This document shows positions 58,901 through 64,000 of a DNA stretch of 64,000 nt, piece by piece (within the stretch, counting starts at the first letter, position 1; every line of letters starts with the position of its first letter). The stretch covers positions 1,617,501 to 1,681,500 of the forward strand of contig JAJEKV010000091.1 of the NCBI GenBank assembly GCA_021234155.1. The letters run 5' to 3'. The notes under the pieces are model-generated. The model was not told the DNA's origin and searched no databases. It was given only the letters and a program-made list of their open reading frames with translations. A program made the translations under genes and the position numbers. The stretch is from Isoetes taiwanensis. Lineage: Eukaryota; Streptophyta; Lycopodiopsida; Isoetales; Isoetaceae.

Positions 58901-60640
58901 TTTTGTTGGCAGGGGCGCAGTGGGGATTCCGCATGGCACAAGCGTAAGGGGGGGGCGGCGGAAGTACCGAGATGCGCGCGAGCAAATGTAAGGTGAGGCA
59001 ACTTGAGCGTACCGAGATGTGCGAAAGCAAATGTAAGGTGAGGCAACTTGAGCAGGGCATGCGGCTGTAGCAGCGGCGGTGGCCCCGCCAGGTCTTTGGA
59101 GGGTTAGCAAGATTCGTGAGCAAGCTGATGGCGGCCTAAAATTTGCATCTTGCCCCAATCAGTCCTGCACCTCCTCCCCGGCTTCACGAATGCTTTTAAC
59201 TTTGGCCAAACTTGTGCCTCAAGGGTCTTCTTTGTTGGCCGGGGTCAAGTCTCGGTCAACATAGGGGCAGCCCCTTTAGCCGCCTATACCCCTCAAGCGC
59301 AGATGGCCGCTTTCACTTGCGATCTCAGATCGCGGGAACGTGACCACCCGGCGGGCACTGGTGTTGGATGCCATGGCGTCTCGCCCTAATAATATTTACC
59401 GCATGGGGAATGTCATTCGAAAGCAAGAATCAACATTTGGAGCCGGTTAATGAGGTCCTCCTGCCTCTTCGCATGCCACGCATTACCCACCACATTGTGG
59501 CTTCTCCGCTCCAGCTCTTGGAGCTCTCTCGATGTTGGGTCAATCTTCCCGGCACAATAGGAGTTGTTTCTTTGTCATGGGGCATAGGCCGGGCCTACAT
59601 TGGGGCAGGGGGTGGCATGGAGCGGCTTGGGGTGCGATGGACGGCCCCGCTGACGCCTTTGCGGACTCTTTTGGGGTGTGGACTGTATGGGTATAGTGGT
59701 CTCCTTCCGGCGGCCAGAGCTTAGCTCCTGCTGAAATTGTTGCTGCCTTTGTCAATTCATGCATGCACCGATTGCAATTGCTCATGGCTGTGCAGATTGA
59801 GGCCCTTGCCTTGTTCAACAATGGCTGCCCTCGCCTCTCTGATCTTCGATCTTGGGCTAAGTGACTATACTCAGGTTTACTGCAAGCGAGAGTCCAAAGA
59901 TAGGGTTCATTGCACCCACTTCTTGTGTCTCAACCCTACTTTAAAGGGCTCTCAATTGTGGCCAGCTCTCTTCAAAAGCGACCTGGACTTTTCGGTGATC
60001 ACAGTAGCAGCCTCCTCCGGGATCGGCGGGCGGAGATGGTTGCCATTGTCTCTGCTCAACCGTTTTTGTCCCTGTGTCATGGTTTCCCATGGGTGTACAA
60101 GGAATCTATCGCGGGCCGCATGTCGAAGACTCTTCTTATCCATACGCCTTTCAGAATGCACTAGGCAAAGGCCATCTTCAGTCTTTGTATGCGGGTCTCC
60201 ATCTTTGCCGAAACATTTGTTTTTCGATAAGAGTTGCCTCTTGAGCAATTTGGGTGCGAGGAGGCCTGCATTTCCTCTGCCAGCAAGCGATTCGAACTCT
60301 GTTGCCCTCCCCGGTCATTGCTTGAACTTTGTTTTCAGTGCTCCTCAACTACCTGGTTTGATGGTGGTGAAGCACGGATTGGCTTGCCGCTAGGCTAGAG
60401 TATACGTCATATGTCCGCCAAAGCTATGCTTGTTGCACGCGTGACTTTGCCCGCTTCTCTTTTGGGTGTGCACTGTCAATTTTGCCGGTGTCATCTGGCT
60501 ACGCGATTGGGAATGGCATCTATGTACTCTCCCAAAGAGAAGTTTTGCTGCCATGTCCGCTTAGGTAGAGGGGACCGCAGACAGCACCATCCACATGCAT
60601 ATCCGTAGGGTTGATGAAGGGGACGCAGGGCTCGTCCAAA
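58900..60640 (-). mobile_element. Probable 5' part / ORF1 region of LINE-A copy 5
   Basis: The GC-rich composition continues without break from the endonuclease, and minus-strand frames such as 59952-60248 and 59540-59821 are long but carry no clear gag or CCHC motif. A 45-bp tandem duplication (GTACCGAGATG(C/T)GCG...AACTTGAGC) lies at 58964-59053, giving two copies of PHLTFA(F/R)AHLGT in frame. Assignment to the LINE rests on continuity and composition, not on a conserved domain. Confidence 0.4.
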
Positions 60641-60644
60641 CTCT

Positions 60645-61180
60645 TCTATCGCCTGGAGTTGCCATGAATACGGTGTCACCCTACGGACGCTTTGTCCGAA
60701 GCCTCCAAGCACTTTGATGACGCGACAACCTCTGTCCTTTACGAGCCTGGCCTGAAAGCTTCCACGCATTCGTATAAGTGCGCAGTTTCCAAGTGCAAGA
60801 AGCAAGTGTAAAGCTCTTTCACCTTACGCATTAATTGCCCCAAAGTGTTCAAGTGCATAAATAACCGCCTCTGCCACTTTACAGACGGCTTGTTCTGAAA
60901 GCCCCAAGCACTTTGATGATGCACAACCTCGCCCCCTTTAGACGCCGTCCCTGAAAGCTTGCTTGCATCGAAGCGGGCGTACGTGCTTCCAAGTACAAGA
61001 ACAGTGGTGCTCTTTTCACCTTGCGCATTCGGCCCGAAAGTGTTCAAGTGCATAAACCGCCGCGGCCTCTAGTGCAACCTCTGCCACCTTACAGATGCTT
61101 ATCTGAAATGAAAATAAGCAATGGTTCTTCCCCCTACGGGCCTCGGCCCCGAAGGCTTCAATATGTAGATGCTTTAAGCC
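60645..61180. repeat. ~197-bp tandem repeats at the 5' side of LINE-A copy 5
   Basis: AAGCACTTTGATGA occurs at 60707 and 60906; GTGTTCAAGTGCATAAA at 60845 and 61040; CTTCCAAGT(A/G)CAAGA at about 60785 and 60986. The order of words is the same in both units, so this is at least two tandem units of 195-199 bp, with a partial third to 61180 (CCTCTGCCACCTTACAGATG). No coding signature. Confidence 0.75.
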
Positions 61181-61394
61181 AAGGTGATTGGATGGTATCA
61201 CACCCTCGGAATCCCGTCTTAAAATCGGGTTGCGAAAACTTGTTGTTTTCTCCTCTCAGATCTTAAGCACTTTATAATCATCACAGAACAAGAATTCCAA
61301 TGATATGCATTGCTCCCAAAATAGAGCTCGGTAGATCAATAGATATGAAGAAAAGTATATAGTCTTTGAAAAAATCGAACAATGGAAACCCTAA

Positions 61395-62010
61395 AGCCAG
61401 CACTGAAAATCTGTTGTTTTGCTCTGAAATCCCTGTCTAAACATTAGCAACATAAAATATCTTTTGAAAGAACTCTGAGAGAGCTTTCCAAAGATATAAA
61501 TTTCATGAGAAACCAGGAGTCACGCAGAAAGAGATATGAACAAAAATGTAATATGAACCACAAAGTGGTGGTGCAGGCTGTAAATCTGTGTTTTTGCTAT
61601 GGAAACACCATTCAAACACATGCAAATCACATACCTTCAGAAAGATCTCTGAGGGAGCTTTCCAACGTGATAAATTTCAGCTGAAACGGAGTTAAAATCC
61701 GCCAGATACGATAGAAAATATGTGGACAATACCACGAGCACTTCAGGGTTTTTTTGCGCCCTCAATTTGCAGCCAGAAAGTTCGAGTTTTTGCAGAGGAA
61801 AAATTATTGAAAACATATACAAATTACATACCAATAGGGAAGAAATCTGAGATGACTTTCCAATGCAATAAATTTCAGCAGAAACGAGAGTTCTTGATCT
61901 CCGATATGATCAAAAGTGTTTGGGCAGCACCAACAACACTTCGGGGTTTTTGGGGACCCCAATTTGCAGCCCGAAAATCATGGTTTACGATGTAAAATAA
62001 TCATTGAAAC
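61395..62010. repeat. Diverged 175-200-bp tandem repeat array
   Basis: The core TCTGAGAGAGCTTTCCAA(C)G followed by (G/A)ATAAATTTCA(G/T) recurs at about 61475, 61648 and 61846. Flanking words AAACATATGCAAATCACATA and TTCAGGGTTTTT...CCTCAATTTGCAGCC are repeated in the same order. Spacing is 174 and 199 bases. A single related unit lies at 31.24-31.36 kb. Confidence 0.75.
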
Positions 62011-64000
62011 ATATGCAAATCATAGATTCCTAAGGGAGGCAACAAAAGTCAAAGATTTGCCTAAAGTATGCAAAAATATATGCACTTGCATAAAATTGAC
62101 CCATGTCATCACTTGAGAATGGCCAAGTCAACATACACATCATCATCACCATTGCCATGTCATACCACACACATGTCACCCCATTGAAAATTCCATTTTC
62201 TTCGAGATTCTTCAAAACAAGTTGTTTAGATCATTAAGGTGACATGTTGTCTTGCCACATCATCACTACCACCGATATCATCATCCACTTGTCACACTCA
62301 TCATCTCCACATCATCATATGTTTTGACTAGAAAAAATATACCTTGCCAACTTGTTTGACACCTCATTACCTCTCTTAGCCACATCATCATCTTGTTGCC
62401 AACTCACCTTGCCTATTTGCCACCTCACCATTTTCATACCATTTTGAGCCAAAAATTGAAAAATCTAGTTTTGCAAAAAGATTCCACCATGGTATAAAGC
62501 ATAAAAGATTCTTTTGCAAAACAGAATTTTCAAAAAAGGGTTCATTTAGACCTTCATTTTGGGTTTCTTGGGAAATTTGCCTAATTCCTTGAGCCAAAAA
62601 AATTCCTATCTACCACCTCCCGGGCCCCTTGCGTCCAATCAATCCCCACCACATGGTGCATCCGGGCATGTGGGCTGTGAACGACCAAATCCCCGTGTGC
62701 ATAGCACGCCGATTTATTAATAATGACCGGATTGGATCTGTCTTTATAAAACCTGTGGTCACTTTCCTAAAAAATTCTGTGGGATAGTTCGAAAGCCGCC
62801 AAGAACCCTAAATGCTCTGTTATGCCAAGATCCGAAAATTTGACCTGAACCAACCACTCAATCATGATTAAACATCCTCGGAGCAACTCACATTACACCA
62901 AGAACTCCATTATTAAACAAAAAAGACAAGAATCTGGCTCGGATTTGCCAAGATCGGGACGAACAGGGGATTTTTAAAAGGGGAAAATTACTCAGGAGTT
63001 TTTCGAGGACTTTTGGGCGAAAGTTTGATCAAGACCCTTGGAAGAAAGACCGGTTTTGATGATTCAAGCTTGAATTTGCTTTCCAAGCGCCAGATTATTC
63101 ATGAATTATTGATAATTTCTGATGTTTTCGTTGGATTATCTGATTTGGGATTTGACTCTTGCCTGTGCCCAAGACATTGAGCTTGGGATTCTGTTTGATT
63201 ATTGTGTGAATCTTGAATGAATGAAAATTCGACCCTTGGAAAAATACTTGTGAATGATTTTACTATGGCATTATGAGAGACATGACAATAGATTTTTGTA
63301 CTTAAGCACGTGTTGATCACAGTGAAAACTGCACATAGGCAAGCATAAGATAGGTGTGAAATAACCAAAGTGTGTGCTCATTCCATCTAAGAAAATCCCA
63401 GCTTGCACAATTAAGCAAAAAATTTGCATATTCTAGCATAAGATAGCACTTTTCATTTATTGACTTGCATCCTCTACTTGCAGAGCATAGATAGCCTTAG
63501 AATTGATTCAAAAAGACAAAACAGAGTCCATAAAAAATTAATTCATCGAGCTTTGACTGGCCGGAACTAATATCGAAGTTTCAACATATTTAGCAATTAT
63601 AAAGAGTACTTGACCATTGTGTGCAGGCATATTAGGAAGAGATCCAGGCACCAAATCGCAAAAAAGACCTACCTTTTTGGAGTTACAGAAATTCACTCTC
63701 TGCCAGGGATATTGACCAATATTTGACCTGGCAAGGAATGCATGTTTAAGTGATTTGCACTGATTAAAAGCCATCTAATTTTTACCCAACATTTCTTAAG
63801 ATCTTGAGTAGCTTTGGCAAAAGGAATCACAAGTAGATCTTTTCTTGTTTGCATGTGGCATCATTTTTTGCAAGGCAGCCTTTTTTCTGTTTTGGAAAAG
63901 TGATAGTAATTTGTTATTTGAGCTCTCTACCTGGAATTTTCTCATACTGAGTGGTTGCCTTAAGCAACCTAGAGATTCTAGACCACTGAGGTTGAAGGTT
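62010..64000. other. No supported gene
   Basis: Between 62.1 and 62.45 kb CATCATCA-type words and CACATCATCA are scattered, a cryptic trinucleotide-rich stretch. The remainder to the window edge shows only short frames without family motifs. Confidence 0.4.

Noticed and set aside
59737-60393. 218-codon plus-strand ORF
   Set aside because: It is antisense to the GC-rich LINE-A region, where low stop frequency is expected from composition; no family motif.

Overview
The window looks like nuclear DNA of a land plant. It is AT-rich, short exons are separated by introns with clear GT-AG borders, and the recognisable genes are plant-type: a GDSL esterase/lipase, a plastid-type J-domain/ferredoxin-domain protein and a two-module lytic-transglycosylase-like protein. 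Much of the rest is decayed transposon sequence: two or three kinds of LINE, a PIF/Harbinger element, a hAT element of the DUF4371 type, and fold-back elements. I see no rRNA, tRNA, CRISPR array or bacterial-style operon. The sequence alone does not tell me whether this is a fern, lycophyte, gymnosperm or other plant.

Layout. 1-0.9 kb: first exon of a NYN-domain (MARF1-like) gene leaving through the left edge. 0.9-6.4 kb: a GDSL gene and a truncated, frameshifted duplicate. 6.5-10.2 kb: LINE fragments in both orientations. 10.3-17.0 kb: a PIF/Harbinger transposase and a possible partner ORF, split by a 4.6-kb insertion bounded by an 18-bp direct repeat. 17-28 kb: LINE fragments, hairpins, microsatellites and one decayed gene. 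28-31 kb: a J-domain gene with premature TAG codons, and a fold-back element with expanded 90-bp repeats. 32.3-34.0 kb: a 1.7-kb terminal-inverted-repeat element. 35-39 kb: the best gene here, 11 exons, 417 codons, minus strand. 40-45 kb: LINE remnants and a striking GC-rich palindrome. 45.6-48.4 kb: a hAT transposase pseudogene with a LINE inserted in it, then a poly(A)-ended element. 49-55 kb: one orphan pair of exons and small repeats. 55.4-61.2 kb: a long, GC-rich but decayed LINE on the minus strand with tandem repeats at its far end. 61.2-64 kb: a diverged repeat array, then nothing recognised.

The most distinctive theme is a LINE family (called LINE-A here) present at least five times. 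Every copy ends in the same small stem-loop followed by GGACG(A/T)TAA and then a short tandem repeat whose unit differs between copies. One copy has an inverted 5' part that resembles twin priming, one sits inside the hAT gene, and one lies in a locally duplicated sequence. Most genes are independent of one another; I see no gene cluster acting in one pathway.
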